The translations under genes were made by a program, and so were the position numbers. From contig NZ_LT629743.1 in NCBI RefSeq assembly GCF_900105095.1, positions 558,001 to 622,000 of the forward strand: a DNA stretch of 64,000 nt. The letters are read 5' to 3'. The stretch comes from Erythrobacter sp. HL-111. GTDB taxonomy: Bacteria; Pseudomonadota; Alphaproteobacteria; Sphingomonadales; Sphingomonadaceae. This document shows, in pieces, positions 39,861 through 50,159 of this stretch; the stretch's first letter is position 1; every line of letters starts with the position of its first letter. Below the pieces are notes generated by a model. That model worked only from the letters and a program-made list of their open reading frames with translations. It made no database searches and was not told where the DNA came from.

Positions 39861-40535
39861 TCACGCGGGGCGGGCCGCCAACCCGCCTTTGCGGATGCGC
39901 TGGCGGTTCTCCCCTACCCACCAGGCGAGCGCGGTCAGCACGGCGAAAGCGAACAGCGCCTGGAGGTAGAGCGCCGCGCCCGCTTCGGCCGGATGGGGCG
40001 CGAACCAGTTGATCGCCTGCATCGCGAGCATTGCGGCGAGCAGGATGACCGGCTGCCCCACCGGCCCCCGCGTTCGCCGCAGGTAGAAGAAGAAGGCGGC
40101 AAGGGTCATCCCGAGCTCCAGCGGGATCGCGACCAACGGCCAGTTCCACAGGCCGAGCCCGAAGGTCGGGGGAGATCCGGCGAGGGTCAGGTCGCTCGCA
40201 TGGGTCAGCCAGTCGAGCACCCAGTGCGACAGCACCACCGCGCCCCCGATCAGCCCGCCGGCCGGATTGCGCTGGGCGAGGGCGACGACGAGCGCGAAGC
40301 CCGCTGCCCAGGCGAGGCATCCCAGCAGGCTGTGGGTAAAGGGCATGTGGTAGAGATCGAACGGCACCATCGCGGTCGCGCCCGGCTCCACCCGCATCTT
40401 CTCGACCCCCGCCAGCGCGAGCCCGAAAAAGCCCCAGTCGACCAGCTGCGCCGCGACGAACAGCGTGCCGAGCCGCGGGCTTCGCTCGCTCAGCGCGGCG
40501 GCGGCGAAGGCCGGGGCGAAATGACCTATGAACAT
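39861..40535 (-). CDS. YdjM-like membrane-bound metal-dependent hydrolase family protein
   Basis: A 224-residue membrane protein with five or six helices. MFIGHFAPAFAAAA, HMPFTHSLLG and LSHWVLDWLTHASDL carry the histidine and aspartate pattern of the YdjM/DUF457 group of putative membrane metal-dependent hydrolases. Its substrate is unknown. It is 24 bases downstream of the DUF2177 gene on the same strand, probably in one transcript. Confidence 0.65.
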   Translation of the reverse strand: MFIGHFAPAFAAAALSERSPRLGTLFVAAQLVDWGFFGLALAGVEKMRVEPGATAMVPFDLYHMPFTHSLLGCLAWAAGFALVVALAQRNPAGGLIGGAVVLSHWVLDWLTHASDLTLAGSPPTFGLGLWNWPLVAIPLELGMTLAAFFFYLRRTRGPVGQPVILLAAMLAMQAINWFAPHPAEAGAALYLQALFAFAVLTALAWWVGENRQRIRKGGLAARPA

Positions 40536-40559
40536 GGCGACGCCCCCCGGTTTTCGATC

Positions 40560-40970
40560 CTATTCCCCGCCGAAGACACGCAGCACGATCCAGGTCGCGA
40601 TCGCGCTGGTCGTGCCGGTGGCGAAGGCGCCCCACATGATGTCGAGCACGCTGATCCGCGTCGCCCAGACCTTGAACACGGCCTGGCTGGTCAGGTCGAA
40701 GGTGGCATAGCACAAGGCCCCCAGCAGCACGCCGTTGAGAAGCGCGCTGGCGACCGAGGCACTCTCGATCCCGGGGCGAATCGCGAACCACGTCATCCCG
40801 GCAAGGTAGATAGCGTAGAACACGCCGGCGGCCGCCAGGTCGAAATCGTCGGCCATGATCTCGCCGATCACCGGGCGGTAGAGGTTCCCCGCGGCCCAGC
40901 GCAGCCACATCGCATCGAGCAGGCCGAACACGATTGCCGCGGCCGCGTAGGCCGTGATCCACTTCACCAT
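40560..40970 (-). CDS. DUF2177 family membrane protein
   Basis: A 136-residue protein with four predicted helices, MVKWITAYAAAAIVFGLLDA onward. The motif LDAMWLRWAAGNLYRPVIGE followed by FYAIYLAGMTWFAI and CYATFDLTSQAVFKVW is characteristic of DUF2177. No function is established. It is divergent from xseB. Confidence 0.85.
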   Translation of the reverse strand: MVKWITAYAAAAIVFGLLDAMWLRWAAGNLYRPVIGEIMADDFDLAAAGVFYAIYLAGMTWFAIRPGIESASVASALLNGVLLGALCYATFDLTSQAVFKVWATRISVLDIMWGAFATGTTSAIATWIVLRVFGGE

Positions 40971-41044
40971 CGTCCGCTTTCCCTGTTGCCGTCCTTGCCC
41001 GCCAGCCTTGACCGCCGCGCGGGGTCCGGTCAATGCTCGCGCGC

Positions 41045-41314
41045 ATGGACGAGGGAAACAGCACCGCGGACGGGGCGGTCGATATCGAACGGATGAGCTT
41101 CGAGCAGGCGCTGGCCGCGCTCGAACAGGTCGTGCGCCAGCTCGAAAGCGGGGACGTGCCGCTCGACGAATCGATTGCGCTCTACGAACGCGGGGAGAGA
41201 TTGCGCGCCGCCTGCCAGAAGCGGCTCGACGCGGCGCAGGCGCGGATCGAGAAGATCGTGACCGACGCGGGCGGCAACCCGGCCGGCACCGCGCCGCTCG
41301 ACGAGACGCGCTGA
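41045..41314 (+). CDS. xseB: exodeoxyribonuclease VII small subunit
   Basis: An 89-residue protein. SFEQALAALEQVVRQLESGD and PLDESIALYERGERLRAACQ are the conserved coiled-coil segments of XseB, which binds XseA to degrade single-stranded DNA from both ends. XseA is not in this window. The gene ends 1 base before the ispA start, the usual xseB-ispA pairing. Confidence 0.93.
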   Translation: MDEGNSTADGAVDIERMSFEQALAALEQVVRQLESGDVPLDESIALYERGERLRAACQKRLDAAQARIEKIVTDAGGNPAGTAPLDETR

Positions 41315-41315
41315 C

Positions 41316-42230
41316 ATGGCTCTGGTGGGGATGGACGGCGACCTGCTCGCCGACGGCCTGAAACGCGTGCAGGCCGAGATCGACGCCTGTTTCGACGAGC
41401 TCTTGCCAGTTCCCGGCGACACCCGCGCGCGGTTGGTCGAGGCAATGCGCTATGCGACCATCGGGGGCGGCAAGCGGGTGCGCCCGCTGCTGGTCGCGAG
41501 CACGGCGGAGATGTACGGCGTCAGCCGCGAGGCGGCGATCCGGGTCGGCACCGCGGTCGAGGCGATCCACGTCTATTCGCTGATCCACGATGACCTGCCC
41601 TGCATGGACGACGATGACCTGCGCCACGGCAAGGCGACGGTGCACAAGGTCTATGACGAGGCGACCGCGGTGCTCGCCGGCGACGCGCTCCACGCGCTCG
41701 CCTTCGAACTGCTCAGCCATCCCGACACCAGCACCGACCCCTTCGTGCGCAGCGAACTGATCGCGACGCTCGGCACCGCCTCGGGGATGAACGGCATGGC
41801 GGGCGGGCAGATGATGGACATGGTTGCCGACGAGGAAGGGGTCGACTACGACCTGCGCGCCGTGACCCGACTGCAGCAACTCAAGACCGGCGCCCTGCTC
41901 GGCGCGAGCGTCGAGATGGGCGCGATCCTCGGCCGGGTGCCGGAAAGCGCGCGGGTGCATCTGCGGGCCTATTCGCGCGACATCGGGCTCGCCTTCCAGA
42001 TCGCCGACGACCTGCTCGACGTGACCGGCGACGAGACCAAGGCGGGCAAGACGCTGAGGAAGGACGAAGTGCAGGGCAAGCAGACCTTCGTCACCCTGAT
42101 GGGAGTCGACAAGGCGCGCGAACAGGCCCGTGCGCTGGTCGACCAGGCGATCGCCCACCTCGGCTCTCACGGCAGCGAGGCGGACATGCTGCGCGCGCTC
42201 GCCCGCTTCATCGTCGAGCGTGACCGGTAA
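41316..42230 (+). CDS. ispA: polyprenyl synthetase, probable farnesyl diphosphate synthase
   Basis: A 304-residue trans-prenyltransferase. The first aspartate-rich motif DDLPCMDDDD begins at D92, and the second, DDLLD, at D231. GGGKRVRPLL near the front and KTGALLGASVEMGAI in the middle are standard. It condenses IPP with DMAPP and GPP to give the C15 precursor of quinones and carotenoids. The position after xseB supports IspA over a longer-chain synthase, which would usually lie alone. Confidence 0.93.
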   Translation: MALVGMDGDLLADGLKRVQAEIDACFDELLPVPGDTRARLVEAMRYATIGGGKRVRPLLVASTAEMYGVSREAAIRVGTAVEAIHVYSLIHDDLPCMDDDDLRHGKATVHKVYDEATAVLAGDALHALAFELLSHPDTSTDPFVRSELIATLGTASGMNGMAGGQMMDMVADEEGVDYDLRAVTRLQQLKTGALLGASVEMGAILGRVPESARVHLRAYSRDIGLAFQIADDLLDVTGDETKAGKTLRKDEVQGKQTFVTLMGVDKAREQARALVDQAIAHLGSHGSEADMLRALARFIVERDR

Positions 42231-42296
42231 GCCCGTTCGCGCCGTGACCCCCGCACGTTTCCGCTAAGGCCCCGACCCGGACAGAGAGGAGCCCCC

Positions 42297-42701
42297 ATGA
42301 AAGCGCCGCTTTTTGCCATCTACGTCACGCTCGCGGTGGTGATCGCCGTCGTGCTGTTCATCCTCGTCCCGGCCGACAGGCCGGGCGACGCGCGCCCCGA
42401 CGTGCTCGAGGAGCAGATCGTCCTTGTCATGGACGCCTTCGCCGTTGACAGCTGCGAGGAGGTCCGCGTCGTCGGCTCCTACCGCCGCACGGATGCGACC
42501 GGTTTCCGCCAGATGCTCGCCTACAGCGCGCCGATGGACTGCATCGAGGCGATGCGTGCGGCAGCGCTCGCGCGCGGCTTTGCCGAAGGGCAGGGCGGGA
42601 CCTACGTGCTCGAGGACGCGGCCGCGCCCGAGATATTGACGATCTACACCGAACCGGGCGCCGCGCGCGGGGCGTTCGAATGGGAAAGGACCGGCCAGTG
42701 A
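42297..42701 (+). CDS. hypothetical protein with N-terminal membrane anchor
   Basis: A 134-residue protein I do not recognise. MKAPLFAIYVTLAVVIAVVLFILV is a membrane anchor or signal anchor, leaving about 110 residues in the periplasm. Two cysteines (SCEEVRV and MDCIEAM) could form a disulfide. GAGGAGC before the ATG is a good ribosome site. Its stop overlaps the coaD start as GTGA, so the genes are coupled. Confidence 0.7.
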   Translation: MKAPLFAIYVTLAVVIAVVLFILVPADRPGDARPDVLEEQIVLVMDAFAVDSCEEVRVVGSYRRTDATGFRQMLAYSAPMDCIEAMRAAALARGFAEGQGGTYVLEDAAAPEILTIYTEPGAARGAFEWERTGQ

Positions 42702-43210
42702 CCCGCCGCATCGGGATCTATCCCGGGACGTTCGATCCCATCACCCTGGGCCATGCCGACATCATCCGGCGCGGGTCCAAGCTGGTCGACTGGCTGATCA
42801 TCGGCGTCACCACCAATCCGTCGAAGAATCCCATGTTCGAGACGCAGGAACGCTTCACCATGGTCGAGCGCGAGGTCGCCGCCATGGGGCTCGGCAATGT
42901 CGAGGTGGTCGGTTTCAACGCGCTGCTGGTGAAGTTCGCGCAGAGGCAGGGCGCCTCGGTGATCATAAGGGGCCTGCGGGCCGTCGCGGATTTCGAATAC
43001 GAATACCAGATGGCGGGGATGAACCAGCAACTCGACGAGGAGATCGAGACCGTCTTCCTCATGGCCGACGTCTCGCTCCAGCCGATCGCGTCGAAACTGG
43101 TCAAGGAAATCGCGCTTTACGGCGGCGACATCTCCCGCTTCGTCAGCCCCGAGGTCGAGGGCGAAGTGCTCGACCGGGTGAAGCGCATCGGCCTCAAGGG
43201 CGACTACTGA
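42698..43210 (+). CDS. coaD: phosphopantetheine adenylyltransferase
   Basis: A 170-residue CoA synthesis enzyme that joins ATP and 4'-phosphopantetheine. GTG 42698 is chosen: it overlaps the previous stop (GTGA), has AAAGGA 7 bases before it, and yields MTRRIGIYPGTFDPITLGH with the TxGH-type nucleotide motif (T and LGH of TFDPITLGH). ATG 42680 is an alternative. LVKEIALYGGDISRFVSPEV is the conserved C-terminal region. Confidence 0.94.
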   Translation: MTRRIGIYPGTFDPITLGHADIIRRGSKLVDWLIIGVTTNPSKNPMFETQERFTMVEREVAAMGLGNVEVVGFNALLVKFAQRQGASVIIRGLRAVADFEYEYQMAGMNQQLDEEIETVFLMADVSLQPIASKLVKEIALYGGDISRFVSPEVEGEVLDRVKRIGLKGDY

Positions 43211-43320
43211 TCGGCGCGCGCCCGCCCCCCGCGGGGGGAGGGGAAGGCGCGCGGCATCATTCATTGAAGTGTCAGGCGCGCGCCGTTAAGGAACGCGGCC
43301 AAACGAGGAAATACCCACCC

Positions 43321-44106
43321 GTGCTCACACCCACGACCCTGCAAGGCCGCGCGGCCCTGCGCCCCGACGCCATCCGCGCGCCGTTTGCCGCAATCGCGGC
43401 GGCGGCGCTCGCCGTCCTGCTTCCGGCGCCCGCTTTCGCGCAGGCCCAGGCGCCGGCCGAGCCCGACATGGGAATGGAGGAAGAGGAAGAGGCAGAGGAG
43501 CGCGAGGCCGTGGCCACGCCCGCCCGGCGCGCCTTCGACCCGATCAATTACGACGTGACCGACGACCGCGAGAACGTCTGGCTGCTCGACCTGTCCAACG
43601 GGGAGCGCGTCGCGATCCGGCTCATGCCGAGCTGGGCGCCGGATCATGTCGAGCGGATCAAGACCCTCACCCGGGAGGGTTTCTACGACGGGGTGATCTT
43701 CCACCGCGTGATCGACGGTTTCATGGCGCAGAGCGGCGATCCCACCGGGACCGGGCAGGGCGGCTCCGAACTCCCCGATCTGGAGGCCGAGTTCAACCCG
43801 ATGCCGCACGTGCGCGGGACCGTCTCGATGGCCCGCGCGGCGGAGGAGGACAGCGCGAACAGCCAGTTCTTCATCGTCTTCTACCCGCGCTTCAGCCTCG
43901 ACAAGCGCTACACCAATTTCGGCCGGGTGATCGACAACATCGAAGCGGTGGACGCGATCCAGCGGGGCGAGCCGCCGCAGAACCCGACCCGCATCCTCCA
44001 GGCCTCGATCGCGGCCGACGACGTGCCGCCCCCCGCGGCGCCCGCAGCGCGCGAGACGGAAGAGGAAATCACCCCCGACATGCTGAGCGCGCCGGTCCAG
44101 CAGTAA
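43321..44106 (+). CDS. periplasmic cyclophilin-type peptidyl-prolyl isomerase
   Basis: A 261-residue protein starting at GTG 43321, with GAGGAAA about 9 bases upstream. The N-terminus runs through [20 protein letters not shown], a signal peptide ending AFA-QA, then an acidic stretch ([13 protein letters not shown]). The cyclophilin core has [22 protein letters not shown] and NSQFFIVF. It probably helps fold exported proteins. It is followed 5 bases later by queA, an order common in alphaproteobacteria. Confidence 0.9.
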   Translation: MLTPTTLQGRAALRPDAIRAPFAAIAAAALAVLLPAPAFAQAQAPAEPDMGMEEEEEAEEREAVATPARRAFDPINYDVTDDRENVWLLDLSNGERVAIRLMPSWAPDHVERIKTLTREGFYDGVIFHRVIDGFMAQSGDPTGTGQGGSELPDLEAEFNPMPHVRGTVSMARAAEEDSANSQFFIVFYPRFSLDKRYTNFGRVIDNIEAVDAIQRGEPPQNPTRILQASIAADDVPPPAAPAARETEEEITPDMLSAPVQQ

Positions 44107-44111
44107 GCGCC

Positions 44112-45161
44112 ATGCGCGTCGATCTGTTCGATTTCGAACTTCCGCAGGACCTCATCGCCCTGCGCCCGGTGCGCCCGCGCGATGCGGCGCGGATGCTGCT
44201 GGTGCGCGGGACCGACCCGGCCGCCCCGCTCGAGGACAGGGGCGTGCGCGACCTGCCCGACCTGCTCGATCCGGGCGACGTGCTCGTCTTCAACGACACC
44301 CGCGTCATCCCCGCCCAGCTCGAAGGCCGTCGCAAGGACGGGGAGGCCCGGATCGGCGCGACCCTGCACAAACGCATCGACCTGCGCCGCTGGCAGGCTT
44401 TCCTGCGCAACGCCAGGCGGGTGAAGGAAGGCGACGCGCTGATCTTCGGCGGGGGCGTCACCGCCATCGCCGAGGAACGGCACGGCGACGGTTCGATGAC
44501 GCTTTTCTTCGAGGGCGAAGAGCCGGTCGAGGTCCTGCTCGACCGCGCGGGCACCATGCCGCTGCCGCCCTACATCGCGTCGCGGCGCGCGATCGACGAG
44601 GCCGACCGCGAGGATTACCAGACCATGTTCGCGGCGAAGGACGGCGCGGTGGCGGCCCCGACCGCCTCGCTCCATTTCACCCAAAGGCTGGTCGATGCGC
44701 TCGACGAGCGGGGCATATTGCGCGAGACGCTGACCCTGCACGTGGGCGCGGGGACTTTCCTGCCGGTCAAGGCCGAGGACACCGAAGACCACCGGATGCA
44801 CGCCGAATTCGGCGTCATCCGGCCGGAGGTGGCCGAACGGCTCAACGCGGTGCGCGCGCAGGGCAGGCGGATCGTCGCGGTCGGCACGACCTCGCTGCGC
44901 CTGCTCGAAAGCGCGGCGCGCGAGGACAGAGCGATCGCCGCGTTCGAGGGCGACACCGACATCTTCATCACGCCCGGATACGCCTTTCGCGCGGTCGACG
45001 GGCTGATGACCAATTTCCATCTGCCCAAATCGACGCTGATGATGCTGGTGAGCGCGCTGATGACGCGCGAGCGGATGATGGCGGCCTATGCCCACGCGAT
45101 CGCGAACCGTTACCGCTTCTATTCCTACGGCGATTCCTCGCTGCTTCTGCCCGGCGGCTGA
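44112..45161 (+). CDS. queA: S-adenosylmethionine:tRNA ribosyltransferase-isomerase QueA
   Basis: A 349-residue enzyme that adds the epoxycyclopentane ring from SAM to preQ1 in tRNA, the next-to-last step of queuosine synthesis. [20 protein letters not shown] is a textbook QueA start. [14 protein letters not shown], the [11 protein letters not shown] motif and [20 protein letters not shown] are present. tgt, the enzyme acting just before it, lies about 1.8 kb downstream on the same strand. Confidence 0.96.
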   Translation: MRVDLFDFELPQDLIALRPVRPRDAARMLLVRGTDPAAPLEDRGVRDLPDLLDPGDVLVFNDTRVIPAQLEGRRKDGEARIGATLHKRIDLRRWQAFLRNARRVKEGDALIFGGGVTAIAEERHGDGSMTLFFEGEEPVEVLLDRAGTMPLPPYIASRRAIDEADREDYQTMFAAKDGAVAAPTASLHFTQRLVDALDERGILRETLTLHVGAGTFLPVKAEDTEDHRMHAEFGVIRPEVAERLNAVRAQGRRIVAVGTTSLRLLESAAREDRAIAAFEGDTDIFITPGYAFRAVDGLMTNFHLPKSTLMMLVSALMTRERMMAAYAHAIANRYRFYSYGDSSLLLPGG

Positions 45162-45204
45162 ACGGCGAGGTTGCAATCCGCACCGGCCCTGCCACACCGG
45201 GGGC

Positions 45205-46146
45205 GTGAGCGAGCCGATCCTGAAAATCGAGAACCTGTCGAAGGTCTACAGGGGCGGCGTGCGCGCGCTCGACGGGGTGAACCTCGAGATCCGGCGGGGC
45301 GAGATCTTCGCGCTGCTTGGCCCGAACGGAGCGGGCAAGACGACCCTGATCGGCGCGGTGTGCGGGCTTGTGCGCCCCACTTCGGGCCGGATCACCGCCT
45401 TCGGCCACGACATGGCGACCGACTGGCGCGCGGCGCGGCGGCGGATCGGGCTCGTCCCGCAGGAGCTTTCGACCGACATGTTCGAACAGGTCCGTCACGC
45501 CGTCGCCTATTCGCGCGGGTTGTTCGGGCGATCGCCGGACAAGGCGCGGATCGACGGGATTCTCAGATCGCTCAGCCTCTACGAAAAGCGCGCAGCGCAG
45601 ATACGCGAGCTGTCGGGCGGGATGAAACGCCGCGTCCTCATCGCCAAGGCGCTTGCCCACGAGCCCGAACTGCTTTTCCTCGACGAGCCGACCGCGGGCG
45701 TCGACGTCGAACTGCGCAAGGGCATGTGGGACCAAATCGCCGCCCTGCGCGAACAGGGCGTCACGATCATCCTCACCACCCATTACATCGAGGAGGCCGA
45801 GGAAATGGCCGACCGGGTCGGCATCATCCGCGGCGGGCGCATCCTGATGGTCGAGGACAAGGCGGCGATCATGGAACGGCTCGGCACGACCGAGGCGGTG
45901 ATCGTGCTGTCCGAACCGATGGGGGTCATCCCCGCAGGCGTCGCGCGGTTCCCGGTCGAACTGCGCGCGGAAGGGCGCGAACTGGTCTATCGCGGCGGCG
46001 ACGGCAAGGGCCGCGGCCGAGCCGAGATCGCCGAACTGACCAAGGCGCTCGTCGCGCACGGCATTGATTATGGCGGCATCGACATCCACGATTCCTCGCT
46101 TGAAGACATCTTCGTCTCGCTGCTGGCCGGGGAAGAGGCGGCATGA
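45205..46146 (+). CDS. ABC-2 type exporter ATP-binding protein
   Basis: A 313-residue ATPase from GTG 45205 (MSEPILKIENLSKVYRGG). Walker A GPNGAGKTT is at residues 39-47, the signature is ELSGGMKRRV and Walker B LLFLDEPTAGVD. The size, the C-terminal extension and the adjacent permease fit exporters of the DrrA/NodI/CcmA-like class. The substrate is unknown. It overlaps the permease start by 4 bases. Confidence 0.9.
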   Translation: MSEPILKIENLSKVYRGGVRALDGVNLEIRRGEIFALLGPNGAGKTTLIGAVCGLVRPTSGRITAFGHDMATDWRAARRRIGLVPQELSTDMFEQVRHAVAYSRGLFGRSPDKARIDGILRSLSLYEKRAAQIRELSGGMKRRVLIAKALAHEPELLFLDEPTAGVDVELRKGMWDQIAALREQGVTIILTTHYIEEAEEMADRVGIIRGGRILMVEDKAAIMERLGTTEAVIVLSEPMGVIPAGVARFPVELRAEGRELVYRGGDGKGRGRAEIAELTKALVAHGIDYGGIDIHDSSLEDIFVSLLAGEEAA

Positions 46147-46916
46147 GCCAGTCCTTCAACGCGCGCGGGGCGTGGTCGATCTATCGGCGCGAGCTGATGC
46201 GCGCGTTCCGCACCGCGTTCCAGTCGATCCTCTCGCCGGTGCTGACGACCTCGCTCTATTTCATCGTCTTCGGCACGGTGATCGGCGGGCGGATGGAGCC
46301 GGTCGACGGGGTGCCCTACGGCGCCTTCATCATCCCGGGCCTGCTGATGCTGACCCTGCTGGGCGAGACGACCAGCAATTCCTCCTTCGGCATCTACATG
46401 CCACGCTTCACCGGCACGATCTACGAATTGCTCTCCGCGCCCGTGGGGGTGGCCGAAACACTGATCGGCTTCGTCGGGGCGGCGGCGACCAAGGGCCTGA
46501 TACTTGCCGGGATCATCCTCCTGACCGCGACCTTCTTCGTCGACTACACGATCGTCCACCCGCTCTGGGCGGTGGGCTTCATCGTCCTGGTCACGGCGAG
46601 CTTTTCGCTGTTCGGCTTCATCCTCGGCATCTGGGCGGACAGTTTCGAGAAGCTGGGCATCATCCCGCTGCTCATCCTCACCCCGCTGACCTTTCTCGGC
46701 GGGACCTTCTATTCGATCGACGACCTGCCCGCCCCATGGGATGCGCTCGCGCTGGCGAACCCGATCGCCTTCCTCGTGAGCGGTCTGCGCTGGACCTTCT
46801 ACGGCACTTCGGACGTCGCGATCGAGGTTTCGCTCGGCCTTACGCTCGCCTTCCTCGCGTCCTGCGTCGCGGTGATCGCGCTGATCTTCCGCACGGGCTG
46901 GCGCCTGCGCGAATGA
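46143..46916 (+). CDS. ABC-2 type exporter permease
   Basis: A 257-residue membrane protein with six helices, MSQSFNARGAWSIYRRELMR then FQSILSPVLTTSLYFIVFGT. The late PLTFLGGTFYSIDDLPAPW is the characteristic ABC-2 permease motif (family TIGR/NodJ-like). It starts with an ATGA overlap on its ATPase gene and forms with it a two-gene exporter. The two genes sit between queA and tgt but need not be functionally linked to queuosine. Confidence 0.9.
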   Translation: MSQSFNARGAWSIYRRELMRAFRTAFQSILSPVLTTSLYFIVFGTVIGGRMEPVDGVPYGAFIIPGLLMLTLLGETTSNSSFGIYMPRFTGTIYELLSAPVGVAETLIGFVGAAATKGLILAGIILLTATFFVDYTIVHPLWAVGFIVLVTASFSLFGFILGIWADSFEKLGIIPLLILTPLTFLGGTFYSIDDLPAPWDALALANPIAFLVSGLRWTFYGTSDVAIEVSLGLTLAFLASCVAVIALIFRTGWRLRE

Positions 46917-46989
46917 ACGCCGCCGGTCGGCGCACGGGCGGCGCCGCTTTTCGTGTCCCGCGCGTGACAGCTCGCCCGCGCCCGGCTAG

Positions 46990-48129
<1,140 letters not shown>

Positions 48130-48171
48130 AACCCTCGACAAACGCCCCGCTTCGGGCCAAGGCCCCGGCCC

Positions 48172-48486
48172 ATGACAGACGTGCCAGCCAAGCCGCCCGA
48201 GGACTGCGAAACCATGATCGAGGTGCGCGTCGGCGTCGATGCGACCGACCGCGAGTTGATGGACCTGCTCGCCCGCCGCTTCGGCTACATGCGCGCCGCC
48301 GCGCGGATCAAGCAGGAACGGGCGAGCGTGCGCGACGAGGAGCGCAAGGCCTATGTCATCGCCGCCGCGGTGCAGGACGCGGAAACGCGCGGGCTCCCCG
48401 CCGAGGTGATCGCGGACATCTGGGAAAGGCTCGTCGAAGCCTCGATCGCCTACGAATTCACCGAGTGGGACCGGATCAGGGACTGA
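48172..48486 (+). CDS. chorismate mutase (AroQ type)
   Basis: A 104-residue all-helical protein. VGVDATDRELMDLLARRFGY followed by RAAARIKQERASV and the late YEFTEWDRI gives the arginine, lysine and glutamine/glutamate pattern of AroQ-class chorismate mutases, close to the PchB-like single-domain forms. It converts chorismate to prephenate for phenylalanine and tyrosine. It converges on the oxidoreductase gene and overlaps its end by 11 bases. Confidence 0.85.
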   Translation: MTDVPAKPPEDCETMIEVRVGVDATDRELMDLLARRFGYMRAAARIKQERASVRDEERKAYVIAAAVQDAETRGLPAEVIADIWERLVEASIAYEFTEWDRIRD

Positions 48487-49117
48487 CCTGTTCGCGTGCG
48501 AGGAAGGCGGGGAGACGCGCCTCCTTGTCCCCGGGCTTCCTGGTCCGGATCGAGTCCGCGAGCTTCTCGATCCGTTTTTCCCAACCTGGCAGACGCTTCG
48601 CCGCCTGTTTCTCGTCGCACGGGCCGAGCGCGAGGAAACGCACCGGGGCAAAGCCGCAGAAACCGAGCACCTGCCCCTTCCAGCGCCGCACCAGCGGATT
48701 GCCGTGATACCACCGCAGGACGAAGGGCGGGGTGTCCATCGTCGCGATCACGTCGGCGCTGCGGCCCGCCATGAGCTTGTCCCACCAGGGATCGTCCGTG
48801 TGATAGGCGAAGGCGAAGCCCGGCAGGAACAGCCGGTCGACGAGGCCCTTGAGCTCCGCGGGCTCGCTCCCCCACCACATCGGAAAGGCGACGACGAGAT
48901 GGTCGCACGCGTCGAGCCTTTCGGCGAGCCGGGCGAGGTCGGGCTCCCATTCGCTGCGCCGGCGGTACCCGTGGCGCAGCACCGGCGCGAAGGCGAGGTC
49001 GCGCACCGCCACGCGGGTGATCTCGCAGCCGCCGGGCAGGGCGCGTTCATAGGTGTCGAGCAGGTGGGTGGTGAGGCGCCCTTCGTCCGGGTGCCCGTCG
49101 ATGAGCAGCACGTTCAT
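48476..49117 (-). CDS. NAD(P)H-dependent quinone oxidoreductase-like flavoprotein
   Basis: A 213-residue flavodoxin-fold protein from ATG 49117. MNVLLIDGHPDEGRLTTHLL is the FMN/FAD phosphate region of the NQO1/KefF-type family, and CDHLVVAFPMWWGSEPAELK is the second signature (PMWWGS). LVDRLFLPGFAF follows as in the family. Quinones or similar compounds are likely acceptors. It is the only gene between chorismate mutase and the rpsD terminator. Confidence 0.83.
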   Translation of the reverse strand: MNVLLIDGHPDEGRLTTHLLDTYERALPGGCEITRVAVRDLAFAPVLRHGYRRRSEWEPDLARLAERLDACDHLVVAFPMWWGSEPAELKGLVDRLFLPGFAFAYHTDDPWWDKLMAGRSADVIATMDTPPFVLRWYHGNPLVRRWKGQVLGFCGFAPVRFLALGPCDEKQAAKRLPGWEKRIEKLADSIRTRKPGDKEARLPAFLAREQVSP

Positions 49118-49177
49118 TCGCTTGCGATCCCTCCCTTGCAGCGAGTGATCGCAAACCGCGCTCGCGATGGGAAGGGC

Positions 49178-49210
49178 AAAAGAAAAGGGCGGCCCCGTGA
49201 GGACCGCCCC
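49178..49210 (-). terminator. intrinsic terminator after rpsD
   Basis: On the minus strand GGGCGGTCC and GGGGCCGCCC form a GC-rich stem over a short TCAC loop, directly followed by TTTTCTTTT. It lies about 100 bases past the rpsD stop and is the clearest terminator of its kind in this part of the window. Confidence 0.85.
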
Positions 49211-49312
49211 TTCTCGCTCCAGCGCGGGTCCCGGCTCAGGCCGGGACCTCTTCCGATGGTGCGCGCGCCGGAGGCTCCCGCCTTGGCGGGAGCTCACGGG
49301 GTGCGGCACGGA

Positions 49313-49927
49313 TCAGCGCGAGTAGAACTCGACCACGAGGTTCGGTTCCATCGTGACCGGATAGGGCACCTCGTCTAGCTTGGGCACGCGGGTGAAGGTC
49401 ACCTTGTCGGTGCCGTCGGGCGCGACATAGTCGGGAATGTCGCGCTCCGGCAGGCTCTGCGCCTCGATCACCAGCGCCATTTCCTTGGCCTTGGCGCCGA
49501 GGCTGATGACGTCGCCCACGTCCACCCGGCGCGAGGGGATGTTGCACTTCACGCCGTTGACGTAGATGTGCCCGTGATTGACGATCTGCCGCGCGGCGAA
49601 GATCGTCGGCGCGAACTTGGCGCGATAGACCACCATGTCGAGCCGGCGTTCGAGCAGGCCGATCAGGTTCTGGCCCGTGTCGCCCTTCATCCGGGTCGCA
49701 TCCTTGTAGGTGCGGTGGAACTGCTTTTCGGTGACGTCGCCGTAATAGCCCTTGAGCTTCTGCTTGGCGCGCAGCTGCAGGCCGAAGTCGGACATCTTGC
49801 CCTTGCGGCGCTGACCATGCTGGCCGGGGCCGTAGGAACGCTTGTTGACCGGGGAATTGGGGCGACCCCAGATGTTTTCGCCCATCCGGCGGTCAAGCTT
49901 GTACTTGGCGCTCTTGCGCTTCGACAT
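49313..49927 (-). CDS. rpsD: 30S ribosomal protein S4
   Basis: A 204-residue primary 16S rRNA-binding protein. It opens [20 protein letters not shown] and lacks the four N-terminal cysteines of zinc-type S4, as usual in alphaproteobacteria. The S4 RNA-binding domain is [20 protein letters not shown], then [20 protein letters not shown] lies 9 bases before the ATG. It is a single-gene unit closed by the terminator at 49178-49210. Confidence 0.97.
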   Translation of the reverse strand: MSKRKSAKYKLDRRMGENIWGRPNSPVNKRSYGPGQHGQRRKGKMSDFGLQLRAKQKLKGYYGDVTEKQFHRTYKDATRMKGDTGQNLIGLLERRLDMVVYRAKFAPTIFAARQIVNHGHIYVNGVKCNIPSRRVDVGDVISLGAKAKEMALVIEAQSLPERDIPDYVAPDGTDKVTFTRVPKLDEVPYPVTMEPNLVVEFYSR

Positions 49928-49952
49928 GAATCGATTCCTTCAAACATGCTGA

Positions 49953-49969
49953 TCCGCCCCAGCGGCGGA
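49953..49969 (-). promoter_or_regulatory. small stem-loop in the rpsD leader
   Basis: TCCGCC (49953-49958) pairs with GGCGGA (49964-49969) over a 5-base loop, about 26-42 bases before the rpsD start. Ribosomal protein leaders often hold autoregulatory structures, but this small hairpin alone does not prove one. Confidence 0.25.
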
Positions 49970-50159
49970 CATTCAACCCGGCATCGCACCGCCGAGGCAT
50001 TTCCTCGACGCGGCCACCGCTTCACCGGGGTGCGGGGCCCATTTGCGAAGGGGTGCACATAGCAGGAATGCCGCTGAGGTCAAGCGGCGATCCCGGCGGA
50101 CAAGGCTCGTGCGAGGTGGCCGGTCGGCGCGGGTCCGCGTTTACTCCCCTCGGGCTGCG

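Noticed and set aside
43221..43246. GC-rich hairpin CCCCCCGCGGGGGG after coaD as a terminator
   Set aside because: The stem is strong but no T-run follows on either strand, so I did not list it as a terminator.
49930..50159. Small gene in the 230-base gap upstream of rpsD
   Set aside because: Short frames here lack ribosome sites and overlap the likely rpsD leader and promoter.
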